The notes below the pieces were generated by a model that was given only the letters and a program-made list of their open reading frames with translations, did no database searches and was not told the origin of the DNA. This document shows positions 1-7,810 of a stretch of DNA of 38,184 nt, one piece after another. The position numbers were made by a program, and so were the translations under genes. Position 1 is the stretch's first letter. Each line of letters opens with the position of its first letter. This DNA comes from DATKZH01 sp964475955 (GTDB lineage: Bacteria; Planctomycetota; Planctomycetia; Pirellulales; Thermoguttaceae). The stretch covers positions 1-38,184 of the forward strand of contig CAYYZY010000063.1 in assembly GCA_964475955.1 (NCBI GenBank). The letters are read 5' to 3'.

Positions 1-7
1 ACCCAAT

Positions 8-26
8 GGCACGTTGGAAACGTGCC
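8..26. repeat. short hairpin repeat downstream of the propeller gene
   Basis: A perfect 8-bp inverted repeat (GGCACGTT / AACGTGCC) with loop GGA lies just past the stop codon of the minus-strand gene ending at 72. A related copy (cgttggaaaacgtgccccac) occurs at about 9181-9200. No T-run follows, so a role as an intrinsic terminator is doubtful; a dispersed intergenic palindrome is more likely. Confidence 0.45.
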
Positions 27-71
27 CCACAACATGCGCGCACCACGCGCGCATCGTCACGGTCAAAGACT

Positions 72-3000
72 CTACTCGAACATCAGGTATCCGAAACCCT
101 CGGGCACGACGGCGACCGCGGCCGGCGTGCTCCACGACTGGAAGCCGACCCCCGGCACCACCCGCTGCACGCCGAGCGCCCAGGCGTGGCCGGAACGCAC
201 GTGCCGGCCGGTGAGCTGCGCAAGCGGCACGGCGGCCTCGGCGGTCCAGCGGCCGTCGGCGGCCCCGCCCGCCACGAACCACTCGGGGTTCCAGGTCGAA
301 TCGCCCCAGCACGACTCGGCGGGCCAGCCGCGGTGGTCGACCGCCAGCCGGTAGTACGTGGTGAAGTCGCGATCGAGATCGATGAACAGCTCGACGCGGT
401 CCTGGTTCGAAAGGTCCGGGTCGCGAGGACGGGGCCGCCCGTCCTTGCGGTAGTCGACGCCGGGCGCCTCGTGGGCGTCGATCGCCAGGTAGAGGAACTC
501 GGCGTCGTAGGCGACCATCACCTTGGCCGGCCAGTCGGCGTCGTCGCCGAGCGGGCTGTGCAGCTCGGCCGACTTGGCCTGCTCCCAGAGCGCGTCGTCC
601 AGACGGCCGTCGAGGTACGGCTTGGCCGCCGCCCTCCGGCACGGGAGGACGGATTTCGGAGGAGCGCCCTTGGGCTCGGCCAACCACTGCTCGCCGCGGG
701 CGCACGCCCACCAGGCGTCGCGCGTGGTGCTCCGGCTGCGCACGAGATAGAAGCGGTCGGCGTCGGCCGGGTAGCCCCGACGGCGATCCGCCACCGCGAG
801 CGGAAACCCCACGCGGGGCTCCGCGGCCAGGGCGGGGCGCGTCTGGGCGATCTGCTTGGCGAAGGCGGCCGCCAGCTCGGGGCGGTCCTCTTGCCGCGAG
901 AAGTCGATCGCCGGGGCGGAGGCCTGCCGTACCGCGAAGGGGGAATCGCCCGCCCCGGTCCCGCCCTGCTCGACGGCCAGCCGCCCACCCCCGCGCACCC
1001 GCCAGGCCGGTTCGCTGCCCGCGTAGTACTGGACCAGCCAGACCAGGGCCGCATCGGCCAGCCGGTGGTCGGGATGGCGCTCGACGAGCAGCTTGAACGC
1101 CTCGGCCGCCATCGCCCACTGGCCGGTCGTGTGGTAGCGCTGGGCCAGGTGGTGGAGGACCCGGGCGGCGCCGTCCGGGTCGAGCCCGCGCGTCAGGTCC
1201 GACGCTTGCGATAAAAGCCCCAAACCTTGCTGCGGGTCCGCGTCGGTCCGCTCCAGGATCGCCCGCATGTTCCGCCGCTTCTGCACGATCCGCCGCACCA
1301 AGTCCATCCCCTCGCCCGAAGGCTCCATGAGTTCGCGCCGCGCTTCGCCGCCCGGGTAAAGCACGATGCCCGAGAAGAACTCATTGCGCGCCGGCGACCG
1401 CTCGAGGTTGTCGAGCACCATTCGGAAGCCCAGCGTATGGGGCGAAATTTGGTAGCGGTCTTCCAAGAGCGCTTTGGGAAGCGCGGCCACGTCGGCCAGC
1501 GACCGGCCCAGGCGCTCGGCCAACTCGGCCGTCGTCAGGCTTAGCGTGCCGTCGAGGCCGGGATCGAGCGACGCGTAGACCTTCTTCACCTCCCATGGCT
1601 CCAGCCCGGCCCGGGTGATCTGCTCGGAGAGCGCCGTCGGATCGCTCGCCGCCCGGGCCGCCTCGACGACGACCTCGTGGACCAGCTTCCCGAGCGGGTC
1701 GTCGCCGGTGGGGCTGGCGCCGTCGGTGACGATCACCTCGGGCCGCCAGGTGCGGATCTGCCGGACTACGTGCGCCTTCAGCCGGTCGAGCCCGCGCCCG
1801 TCGTTCGCCCCGTCCCAGCCGTCGACGATTCGCTCGGCCGCAAGTCGAAGCCCCGCCTGGTGCATCGGGAACCGCCATGCCGCACGTGCGCCCGACGCGC
1901 CGACGCCGACCATGGCCTCGTGGAGCCGATCGGCCGCCGGCAAGTCGGCGCGCGGGGCGACCTCCACGTCGCGGCGCGCGAGCGTCTCGACCACGCCCAG
2001 GTAGCCCTCGTTGCCTGAGAGTTGGGCGAACAGTTCCAGGGGGACTTCGTCCGGCTCGCTGAACAGGCCCAACAAGGCCGCGCGCGTGCCGCCGGAGCGG
2101 ACGCGGCGCCAGGTCCGTCCGCCGTCGTCGGTGGCCAGGATGGTGCCCAGTTCCCCCACGGCCCAGCCGCGCTGGGCGTCGACGAACGTCAGGCTGCGGA
2201 TCGGCAGGCGCTGCCCGGTGGAAAACGCGGCCCACGACTGGCCGGCGTCGGCACTGTGGAACACGCGCGTTCCCGGCGACCCGGCCACCCACACGTGGGC
2301 GCCGCGCACGCACAAGGCCGCGAAATCGAACTGCTCGGCCACGCCCCGGGGGAGATCGCCCGGCGGCGTCTGCCAGTTCACCCCGAGGTCGTCGGTTCGC
2401 ATCAGGAGGCCGCCTTGGCCGACCAGCCAACCGTAGACCCGGGGCTCCACCTCGGGCACGAGCTGCATTCGGGCGACGGCCCGCAGGCCGAACGAGGGCG
2501 TGGCGGCCGGCTCGACCTGGCCGCGCCGGACCGTGGCGGTCGCGCCGCGGGAGTCGGCCAGCACACCGTCGCGCGACGCCAGGAAATCGCCCGCGATCCA
2601 CCCGGCCGTCTTCCGGCTCGGAAGCGGGTTCCAGCTCCGCCCTCCGTTGTCGGTGAAGAAGACGCCGGAAGGGGCCATGGCCGACGAATGGCCGATGGCC
2701 CAGCCCTTGCGCTCGTCGGCAAAGCGAATCTGCTTCAAGGCCGGAAGGAGCGATCCGGCGGCGTGCTTCCATTGGCGCCCGCCGTCGTGGGTGATCAGGA
2801 CGACGCCGGTGCTGGTGTGCGTGTACGGATTCGTGTACCCGCCCGCGGCCCAGCCGGTGTCGCGGTCGAGGAAGCAGACCGATTCGAGCCGGCAGTTGAC
2901 GCCCGAGGGCTGCAACTGCCAGGTCTGGCCGCCGTCTTCGGTGTGCCAGATCGTCCCGCGGTCGCCCACGGCCCACCCGTGCTCGAGATCGACGAACGCG

Positions 3001-3185
3001 ACGTCGGCCAGCCGGGCGTCGGCCCGCATCAAGTCCGACGCCATGGGGTCGCCCCCGAGCGGCTTCGCGGTTTCGACCCGCAGGCGCTCCGGCGGCGAGG
3101 CCGCGAGCGGCCCCACGGCTGCCAGGATCGCCAACAGCGCCCACACCCCCCAGCCTGCCGCCCTCGTTCGTCCGTGACCGGCCAT
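72..3185 (-). CDS. Secreted Ycf48/BNR beta-propeller fused to a PIG-L-like region, TPR-like helices and a CBM9-like C-terminal domain
   Basis: 1037 residues. The N-terminus has a hydrophobic signal peptide (about residues 8-30, ending before ASPPERL). Residues about 55-375 hold repeated W-x-V-G...DGG-x-x-W units (HGWAVGDRGTIWHTEDGG, RGWAVGELGTILATDDGG), typical of the Ycf48/BNR propeller family. About 378-520 resembles the PIG-L/LmbE deacetylase fold (RTWRPEVIVTDG, then VHEVVVEAARAASDP), but the usual HPDD metal motif reads SEPDE, so catalysis is doubtful. About 670-722 is helical and TPR-like. About 850-1037 resembles CBM9/DOMON sugar-binding domains (LDGRLDDALWEQA, then DRVELFIDLD). The start at 3185 has GGAGG nine bases upstream. 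Function is unknown; a secreted sugar- or surface-binding protein is the best inference. Domain calls for the middle are less certain than those for the ends. Confidence 0.85.
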   Translation of the reverse strand: MAGHGRTRAAGWGVWALLAILAAVGPLAASPPERLRVETAKPLGGDPMASDLMRADARLADVAFVDLEHGWAVGDRGTIWHTEDGGQTWQLQPSGVNCRLESVCFLDRDTGWAAGGYTNPYTHTSTGVVLITHDGGRQWKHAAGSLLPALKQIRFADERKGWAIGHSSAMAPSGVFFTDNGGRSWNPLPSRKTAGWIAGDFLASRDGVLADSRGATATVRRGQVEPAATPSFGLRAVARMQLVPEVEPRVYGWLVGQGGLLMRTDDLGVNWQTPPGDLPRGVAEQFDFAALCVRGAHVWVAGSPGTRVFHSADAGQSWAAFSTGQRLPIRSLTFVDAQRGWAVGELGTILATDDGGRTWRRVRSGGTRAALLGLFSEPDEVPLELFAQLSGNEGYLGVVETLARRDVEVAPRADLPAADRLHEAMVGVGASGARAAWRFPMHQAGLRLAAERIVDGWDGANDGRGLDRLKAHVVRQIRTWRPEVIVTDGASPTGDDPLGKLVHEVVVEAARAASDPTALSEQITRAGLEPWEVKKVYASLDPGLDGTLSLTTAELAERLGRSLADVAALPKALLEDRYQISPHTLGFRMVLDNLERSPARNEFFSGIVLYPGGEARRELMEPSGEGMDLVRRIVQKRRNMRAILERTDADPQQGLGLLSQASDLTRGLDPDGAARVLHHLAQRYHTTGQWAMAAEAFKLLVERHPDHRLADAALVWLVQYYAGSEPAWRVRGGGRLAVEQGGTGAGDSPFAVRQASAPAIDFSRQEDRPELAAAFAKQIAQTRPALAAEPRVGFPLAVADRRRGYPADADRFYLVRSRSTTRDAWWACARGEQWLAEPKGAPPKSVLPCRRAAAKPYLDGRLDDALWEQAKSAELHSPLGDDADWPAKVMVAYDAEFLYLAIDAHEAPGVDYRKDGRPRPRDPDLSNQDRVELFIDLDRDFTTYYRLAVDHRGWPAESCWGDSTWNPEWFVAGGAADGRWTAEAAVPLAQLTGRHVRSGHAWALGVQRVVPGVGFQSWSTPAAVAVVPEGFGYLMFE

Positions 3186-3332
3186 CGCCTCGCGCCTCCA
3201 AGCAGGGATCCGCCTTGCCGCTTCAAGCGGGGCGGATTCTATCGGAAACGCCGGCGGCGACCTAGGCGGATTGGCGGCACGAGTACGTGGGGGACGCGCA
3301 TACTCCAGAGGGAGGGTTAGGCGTCCCGCGCG

Positions 3333-3439
3333 TCAGGCCGGATCGGGATCCGCCCGTCGTTGGGCGACCGCCTCGCCGAGCAGCCGGGCGACCGCCTCGA
3401 AGTCGCCCCGCCGCGCGAGCATGTTGGCCGGCACGTGGA
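3333..3439 (-). other. possible frameshifted C-terminal tail of the BNR_4 gene
   Basis: On the minus strand directly after the BNR_4 stop, the adjacent frame stays open with GC-rich third positions and reads GRLIHVPANMLARRGDF, then EAVARLLGEAVAQRR, ending at a TGA at 3333-3335. Adding one G to the GGG run just before the stop would join this tail to the upstream protein. It could also be chance open frame in GC-rich DNA. Confidence 0.35.
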
Positions 3440-4789
3440 TCAGGCGCCCTTCGCGGCCTCGGCCCCGACCCAGTAGACCTCGTTGGAGAGCATGTCGGAG
3501 CAGCCCTCGCCCGGAGGGCCGCCCGTGTAGATCAGGCCCGGCACGCCGACGCGGTTGTGCCCCGCGGGACGCTCCAGGCTGGGGAGCCAATGCGCGCGAT
3601 TGGGGTCGGCCGTCGAGGCCAGGCGCGCCGTGAACGTCCGGCCGCCGTCGCCCGACTCCAGCCACGCGATCTCGTTGCCGGCGTGACCCCACGTGTCGCT
3701 CCCCGGCGGGTCGAGCAGCGCCTGGATGGCGACGAATGTCCGGCCGTCGGGCGCGATGGTCAATCCGCCGGGCATGGTCAGCCGACGACCGGCCAGCGGG
3801 CCCACAAGCTCTTGGAGCACCGGACGGCGATGCCACGCGCCCGCCTCGTCCGGCGAAGCGATCCAGGCGGGAACCGGATCGTGCGAGGCCAACGCGCTGA
3901 ACAGCACGTGCGGCTTGCCTGCCCGATCGACCGCGATCGACCCGCACCGCAGGCTCGCTCCGCCCAGCTCCGTCCCCTGGGCGATGGCCGTCACCGTCTT
4001 GGCCGTGGCCGGCAGATCGACCGGCGTGCCGTCGCTGCGCTGCCAGGTCTTCCCGAAGTCGGGGCTTCTCAGGTAGCCGACCACGCGCGGGCGCCCCGGC
4101 TGGCCGTCGTAGATCCGGCACGATAGGTGCAACGTGCGGTGATCGGGCCCCCAGGCCAACGCTTCCTGGAAATGCGCGTATCCGGGCCGCTCCGCCTGGA
4201 GCACCGCGGTGGGCCCCCGCCACGGGCCGCCGGGCCGCTTGGTATAGAGGTTCACGACCCAGGGCCGCTCCCGATCGCTCTGGCGGCAGGTGAGGTAGAG
4301 CGTGTCGTCCGGCCCGCACAGGAGCGTGGGATACGTACATCGCTCACCAAACGATTGTTCGTCTTCCCAGTCGGAAGCATCGTTCGGCCGGGTGGAACGC
4401 CGGTAGCGGAACGGGTGATGGTGCGGATAGTAGACCAGATGGAGGAAGCCCTGGCCGTCGACCGTCAGCGCCGGTCCGCCGTGGTTGTCGAACGCCCGGC
4501 CGACGGGGACCGTCTCCGACCAGGTCCCGCTCGCATGATCGAGCGTGCGCACGCGCACGTGGAACGCCCCGTCTTGGGAATCGAGCCAGGCGACGTGGAT
4601 CTTGCCGTCGAGCGAGACGATCTTGTTCGTCTCCGCGTACCCGGTCGCCCGGCCGCAGCCGTGCCGCGACAAGAGGAACGGTTCGGTCAGGTCCCGCGTC
4701 GCCCCGCGCGCTCGCGCGACCGGCGGCCCGAGCATCGGCCCCCCGGCCGCCGCCAGGGCGAACGCCCTAATAAAACCGCGTCGCTGCAT
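3440..4789 (-). CDS. BNR_4 family secreted protein (sialidase/polysaccharide-lyase-like propeller)
   Basis: 449 residues. The start MQRRGFIRAFALAAAGG is a twin-arginine export signal, probably cleaved after ARARGA. The body carries the BNR_4 signature: an N-x-x-HGGPALTVDGQGFLHLVYYPHHHPFRYRRS-type stretch near residues 103-132, followed by GDGGRTFTARL (Asp-box like). The BNR_4 fold is shared with PL24/PL25 ulvan lyases and uncharacterised exported enzymes, so a polysaccharide-acting role is possible but the substrate cannot be read. The gene lies 254 bp upstream of the propeller-fusion gene on the same strand. Its C-terminus may be truncated: after AAKGA-stop, the next frame continues with coding-like sequence to 3333 (see findings). 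Confidence 0.8.
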   Translation of the reverse strand: MQRRGFIRAFALAAAGGPMLGPPVARARGATRDLTEPFLLSRHGCGRATGYAETNKIVSLDGKIHVAWLDSQDGAFHVRVRTLDHASGTWSETVPVGRAFDNHGGPALTVDGQGFLHLVYYPHHHPFRYRRSTRPNDASDWEDEQSFGERCTYPTLLCGPDDTLYLTCRQSDRERPWVVNLYTKRPGGPWRGPTAVLQAERPGYAHFQEALAWGPDHRTLHLSCRIYDGQPGRPRVVGYLRSPDFGKTWQRSDGTPVDLPATAKTVTAIAQGTELGGASLRCGSIAVDRAGKPHVLFSALASHDPVPAWIASPDEAGAWHRRPVLQELVGPLAGRRLTMPGGLTIAPDGRTFVAIQALLDPPGSDTWGHAGNEIAWLESGDGGRTFTARLASTADPNRAHWLPSLERPAGHNRVGVPGLIYTGGPPGEGCSDMLSNEVYWVGAEAAKGA

Positions 4790-4835
4790 GGCGTTCGCCT
4801 TTCTGTTCTAGCCGTTTCTAATACCCCTGGAGGGA

Positions 4836-4890
4836 ACGGGCTTTGCCCAGTTCCGCTCCCGTGAGCGACGGGCTCTGCCCTATTCCGCCG
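4836..4890. repeat. imperfect 32-bp direct duplication
   Basis: The block acgggctttgcccagttccgc (from 4836) recurs as acgggctctgccctattccgc (from 4868), a 32-bp period. It lies in the 169-bp spacer between the macro-domain gene and the BNR_4 gene, both on the minus strand. No function is evident. Confidence 0.5.
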
Positions 4891-4958
4891 CCGGGGGAAC
4901 TCCGAAACGACCGCGGGCCGCTGCCGACAGCTCACTTCGTCCCGTCGCGCGCGGCGAT

Positions 4959-5507
4959 TCAACCTTTCCCGCCAGCCAACTCCCTAAGAGTCGAGGTAAA
5001 TGCTGCGTACGCCGGACGCCCGAACAGTACGAAGCGAACCAGCGAGGGCCTCTCGTTCTCCTGGAAGAACTCGATGACCGTCCCCAGCGCAACCTGGGCG
5101 GCCTGATCGACCGGGTAGCGGTACGCCCCCGTGCTCAGCGAGGGAAATGCGACGCTGTCGCACTCGTATTCGGCGGCAAGTTCGAGACACCGCCGGTAGG
5201 CACCGGCCAGCAGCTCGGCCTCCCCTCGGTTCCCCCCACCCCAAACGGGCCCGACGGCGTGAATCACGAACTTCGTCTTCAGGTTGCCCGCTCCGGAGAT
5301 CACGGCCGATCCGGTCGGGCATCCTTGGGGATACTTGACGCGGGTCTCGGCCATGATCGTGGGCCCCCCTTTGCGGTGGATGGCCCCGTCGACGCCGCCC
5401 CCGCCGGCCAGTTGGCTGTTGGCGGCGTTGACGATCGCGTCGACCTCCTGCGCCGTGATGTCGCCCTCGACCAATTCGATCGTGCCGCCGTTGATTTCAA
5501 CCTGCAT
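4959..5507 (-). CDS. Macro-domain protein, O-acetyl-ADP-ribose deacetylase-like
   Basis: 182 residues, the normal size for a stand-alone MacroD/YmdB-type domain. Ligand-binding motifs are intact: GDIT at residues 15-18, NAANSQLAGGGGVDGAIH near 32-49, the HAVGPVWGGG block near 83-92, and the phosphate loop PSLSTGAYRYP near 121-131. Members hydrolyse O-acetyl-ADP-ribose or remove mono-ADP-ribose from proteins. The GGGGVDGAIH loop favours the MacroD class. AGGAG lies about eight bases upstream of the ATG, supporting this start. It is preceded by a 500-bp stretch without genes, so it is probably expressed from its own promoter. No neighbouring ADP-ribosyltransferase is visible. Confidence 0.93.
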   Translation of the reverse strand: MQVEINGGTIELVEGDITAQEVDAIVNAANSQLAGGGGVDGAIHRKGGPTIMAETRVKYPQGCPTGSAVISGAGNLKTKFVIHAVGPVWGGGNRGEAELLAGAYRRCLELAAEYECDSVAFPSLSTGAYRYPVDQAAQVALGTVIEFFQENERPSLVRFVLFGRPAYAAFTSTLRELAGGKG

Positions 5508-6005
5508 CGTGCGTTCTCCTCACGTCCGCCAAAAGGCATGGCTGCAACCAAACATGCGTACTCTACTGCGCCCGCCTGCCGGCGTGCAATCACCGTCCTC
5601 CGGAGGGGTGCCTCAAGGCCAACACCGAGGGCCGAGCTCCTCCGGCAGCCGCCAGACCGGATGATTCACCTCGCAAGACGGAAGTGGCGCAACTTCCCAC
5701 CAGTCTGCCGATGGGACCTCCCATCTTTCCACACCCCAGCCCCTCACGGGCGACGACAGCGTTGCAAACTTCCGCCAACTCGGGGCCGGCACGAAACCGC
5801 CTCCGCAGGCCGGCCACTCCCTGTCGGCCAGCGCAGTCGACTCTCGATGGCCGCAACCCCGCCACCACACTGCCGGCTTGCCGGTCGACCGCCTTGGCGA
5901 TGCCGGCTCAACATGGTACATTACAGCACTTCCGCCCGACGCGGTCGTGCCGCCGCCGTGCCGCCGCCCCTCCGGGCCCCGTGAGGCAGCGCCACAATCC
6001 GCCGA
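5508..6005. other. 498-bp intergenic stretch between the macro gene and tRNA-Lys
   Basis: No convincing gene is visible on either strand; the open frames here have no family signature. It should hold the macro-gene promoter on the minus strand and the tRNA promoter on the plus strand. Confidence 0.6.
5894..5922 (+). promoter_or_regulatory. candidate sigma-70-type promoter for tRNA-Lys
   Basis: TTGGCG at 5894-5899 and TACATT at 5917-5922 are separated by 17 bp and would start transcription about 77 nt before the mature tRNA. Each box matches the consensus at only four of six positions, so this is tentative. Confidence 0.3.
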
Positions 6006-6078
6006 GCCCCCTTAGCTCAACCGGCAGAGCATCTGACTCTTAATCAGAGGGTTGGAGGTTCGAGTCCTCCAGGGGGCA
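6006..6078 (+). tRNA. tRNA-Lys (anticodon CTT)
   Basis: A complete 73-nt cloverleaf. Acceptor 6006-6012 pairs with 6071-6077; D stem GCTC 6015-6018 pairs with GAGC 6027-6030; anticodon stem TCTGA 6032-6036 pairs with TCAGA 6044-6048, with loop CTCTTAA placing anticodon CTT at 6039-6041; T stem GGAGG 6054-6058 pairs with CCTCC 6066-6070 around the TTCGAGT loop. The discriminator is A6078 and CCA is not encoded. CTT reads the AAG lysine codon, the dominant lysine codon in this GC-rich genome. Confidence 0.97.
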
Positions 6079-6084
6079 CTCAAC

Positions 6085-6125
6085 AAAGCCTTGCGTAGCA
6101 ACGAGTTACGCAAGGCTTTTCTTTT
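6085..6125 (+). terminator. Rho-independent terminator after tRNA-Lys
   Basis: A perfect 13-bp stem (6085-6097 with 6107-6119) and a 9-nt loop are followed by a T-rich run TCTTTT. It starts seven bases after the tRNA discriminator base, so it ends the tRNA transcript. Confidence 0.93.
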
Positions 6126-6337
6126 GGTAGGGATTCGCCGGAACGCCCGGGGCTACCTTTCGCGGAGTTCCGGGCAGGCTGGAACGGGGCACCGTCGGGC
6201 TACCGGGGGCCACCGAACGCGAACGCGGGGTCTCGGGCCTGATTTCCCAGGGATTGGCAGGGGGGTGGCCTTGGGCGCCGCCGGGGCGGGGCCCCGCATC
6301 TAACAGGCGAGCCCCCGGGCCTTGCTCACTCCCTTTG

Positions 6338-6366
6338 TTGACATTGCCGCGGGGGGCTGCAACACT
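6338..6366 (+). promoter_or_regulatory. candidate promoter of the PEP-CTERM gene
   Basis: A perfect -35 box TTGACA at 6338-6343 is followed after 17 bp by a weak -10 box AACACT at 6361-6366. It lies about 50 bp upstream of the start codon at 6418, a sensible leader length. Confidence 0.4.
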
Positions 6367-6417
6367 CGTGAGCAGGACGGTGATGCGTCCGGTAGACGAG
6401 CACGGGAGGGCGAGGCG

Positions 6418-7110
6418 ATGCAACGCGCGGGTGTTGGATTGGCGGCATTGTTAGTGCTGATTGGTCCACGGCACTCAGAGGCGGGCGTTGTCCAGGCCTT
6501 TCAAGGGGGCGACTTCCTAGGAACGATAGCCCCGTACACTGGGCCGGACAGTGCATTCGACAACTACAATGCATGGGGCGTCCACCCGCTACACGGGCCA
6601 ACGCTGGAGGTCGGCAAGGGGTTCGTCTTCTTCTAGGATGGTTCACACGGGTCCAGTCTTACCATGATGTTCGGCAAGAGGTACGGGCCGACCATTCCTA
6701 TGCGAACGGTACACTGGGATATCACTGTCACCGGCACTCTGTCTGACCTAGGAGTGATTATCGCCGACGAAGGCTCGGAGTTGGTGGAGACATCCGAGGA
6801 CTTCTTCGAGGGGAGGTGGGACTGGAACACAATTCGAGACGGGGGCGTTATCGGGGAACTGTCGGGCATCCCGTGGACCATCACGATTGACCCCCGCTTG
6901 TACGACAATCTCGATGCGGTCCGGGTATTTGACTCGTCGGGAGCATACATCGACCTGAACCTCAATACTGATGCATCTGGCACCATCAGGTTCACAGCCA
7001 TCCCCGAACCCTCCGCTCTCGTCATCTTCGCCGGGGTGTTGGGAACGGCACTCATTGGCTACTCGTGGCGACGAAGACGTGTGAGTGCAGTGGAAGGCGA
7101 AACACGATGA
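6418..7110 (+). pseudogene. PEP-CTERM sorted exported protein interrupted by an in-frame TAG
   Basis: Read through, this frame encodes about 229 residues. The start ATG at 6418 has GGGAGGGCGAGG upstream and begins a signal peptide (MQRAGVGLAALLVLIG...SEA). The C-terminus is a textbook PEP-CTERM sorting tag: IPEPSALVIFAGVLG, hydrophobic helix, then YSWRRRR. A TAG at 6634-6636, in the same frame, splits it after KGFVFF; the protein resumes as DGSHGSSLTMMFGKR. Either half alone is non-functional for sorting, since the export signal is on one side and the sorting tag on the other. A one-base change from a TAC/TAT tyrosine codon would explain it, as would a sequencing error or read-through. PEP-CTERM proteins are anchored or released at the cell surface by exosortase. 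Base composition is visibly less GC-rich than the neighbours, hinting at different ancestry. Confidence 0.8.
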
Positions 7111-7297
7111 GCGGAAGCTAGAGATATTTCGGCGCAGTACCACAACCTGAAGCTGCTCGACGAAAACCACACGACACTCGAGTACCGCAGGAACCACGCG
7201 CGTTTCCTGGGGGCATGCCGACAATCCTGACGTCGTCGGATTCTGATAGCGTCGGGTTCACGCTGTCGAGGCGACTGCGTATCCAGTGGCGGGTTGT
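7111..7297. other. 187-bp spacer between the PEP-CTERM gene and the capsid relic
   Basis: After the TGA of the PEP-CTERM gene the same plus-strand frame stays open to a TGA at 7228-7230, reading ARDISAQYHNLKLLDEN and then HTTLEYRRNHARFLG. It has no start codon and I do not recognise it. It may be a fragment of a decayed gene or chance. Confidence 0.3.
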
Positions 7298-7504
7298 TCA
7301 CACTGTGAAGTTGTGAACCCGCACAACATCCTTGGTTCGCCCTACCGCGAAGTCGGCACGCAACAGGCCGCAGATGGCCACCATCTTGCGCTTGAACATG
7401 TCGCCGGAAACCCCGCTGGCCTCGATCTCGATATTGGACCGAATGCCGAGCACACAATTGCGGAAGTCGCCCACGTAGGAGACTGTCGGTGCCGGTCGAG
7501 GGCG

Positions 7505-7810
7505 AATTGATCTGGGTGTAACCGGCCTTCCGCTCCCTAAGAAAGCCTTATATCACAACAGGTTACATCACTTGCGAGGCGTTTCGAATGTCCGAAATCG
7601 GCGAAACATTCCACCCCGAGATTTACAGCGTTTTCCGGGGTCTCGGTCGGCTTTGTCAGCGAGTGTACCTCTGGTTGCTTGCAGAGACATGGAACGTGGC
7701 ATCGGATGTATGGCGAATAACGTCCGCCCGAGGATCCTCGCTCGGAACGTAAATCCCTCGTATTTCACGACTTCAGCGTGAGCGGAAGGCCGGTTACGCC
7801 CAATTGATCT
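7505..7810. mobile_element. 288-bp MITE-like insertion with 22-bp inverted ends and 9-bp target duplication
   Basis: The element spans 7514-7801. Its ends are 22-bp inverted repeats (consensus starts GGGYGTAACCGGCCTTCCGC; one mismatch) at 7514-7535 and 7780-7801. Both are flanked by the identical 9-mer AATTGATCT (7505-7513 and 7802-7810). Removing the element plus one 9-mer rejoins the capsid relic reading KPLGKYTSSQIN-SPSTGTDSL, which proves an insertion. There is no room for a transposase, so it must have been mobilised by one supplied elsewhere. The IS family cannot be named from the ends; 9-bp duplications occur in several DDE families. Confidence 0.88.
7588..7752 (+). CDS. 54-codon open frame inside the MITE-like element, doubtful
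   Basis: The frame starts MSEIGETFHPEIYSVF and includes LCQRVYLWLLAETWNVASDV. It lies wholly within the inserted element. It has no recognisable domain and no strong ribosome-binding site. It may be a shrunken remnant of the parent transposon's cargo or chance. Confidence 0.2.
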   Translation: MSEIGETFHPEIYSVFRGLGRLCQRVYLWLLAETWNVASDVWRITSARGSSLGT

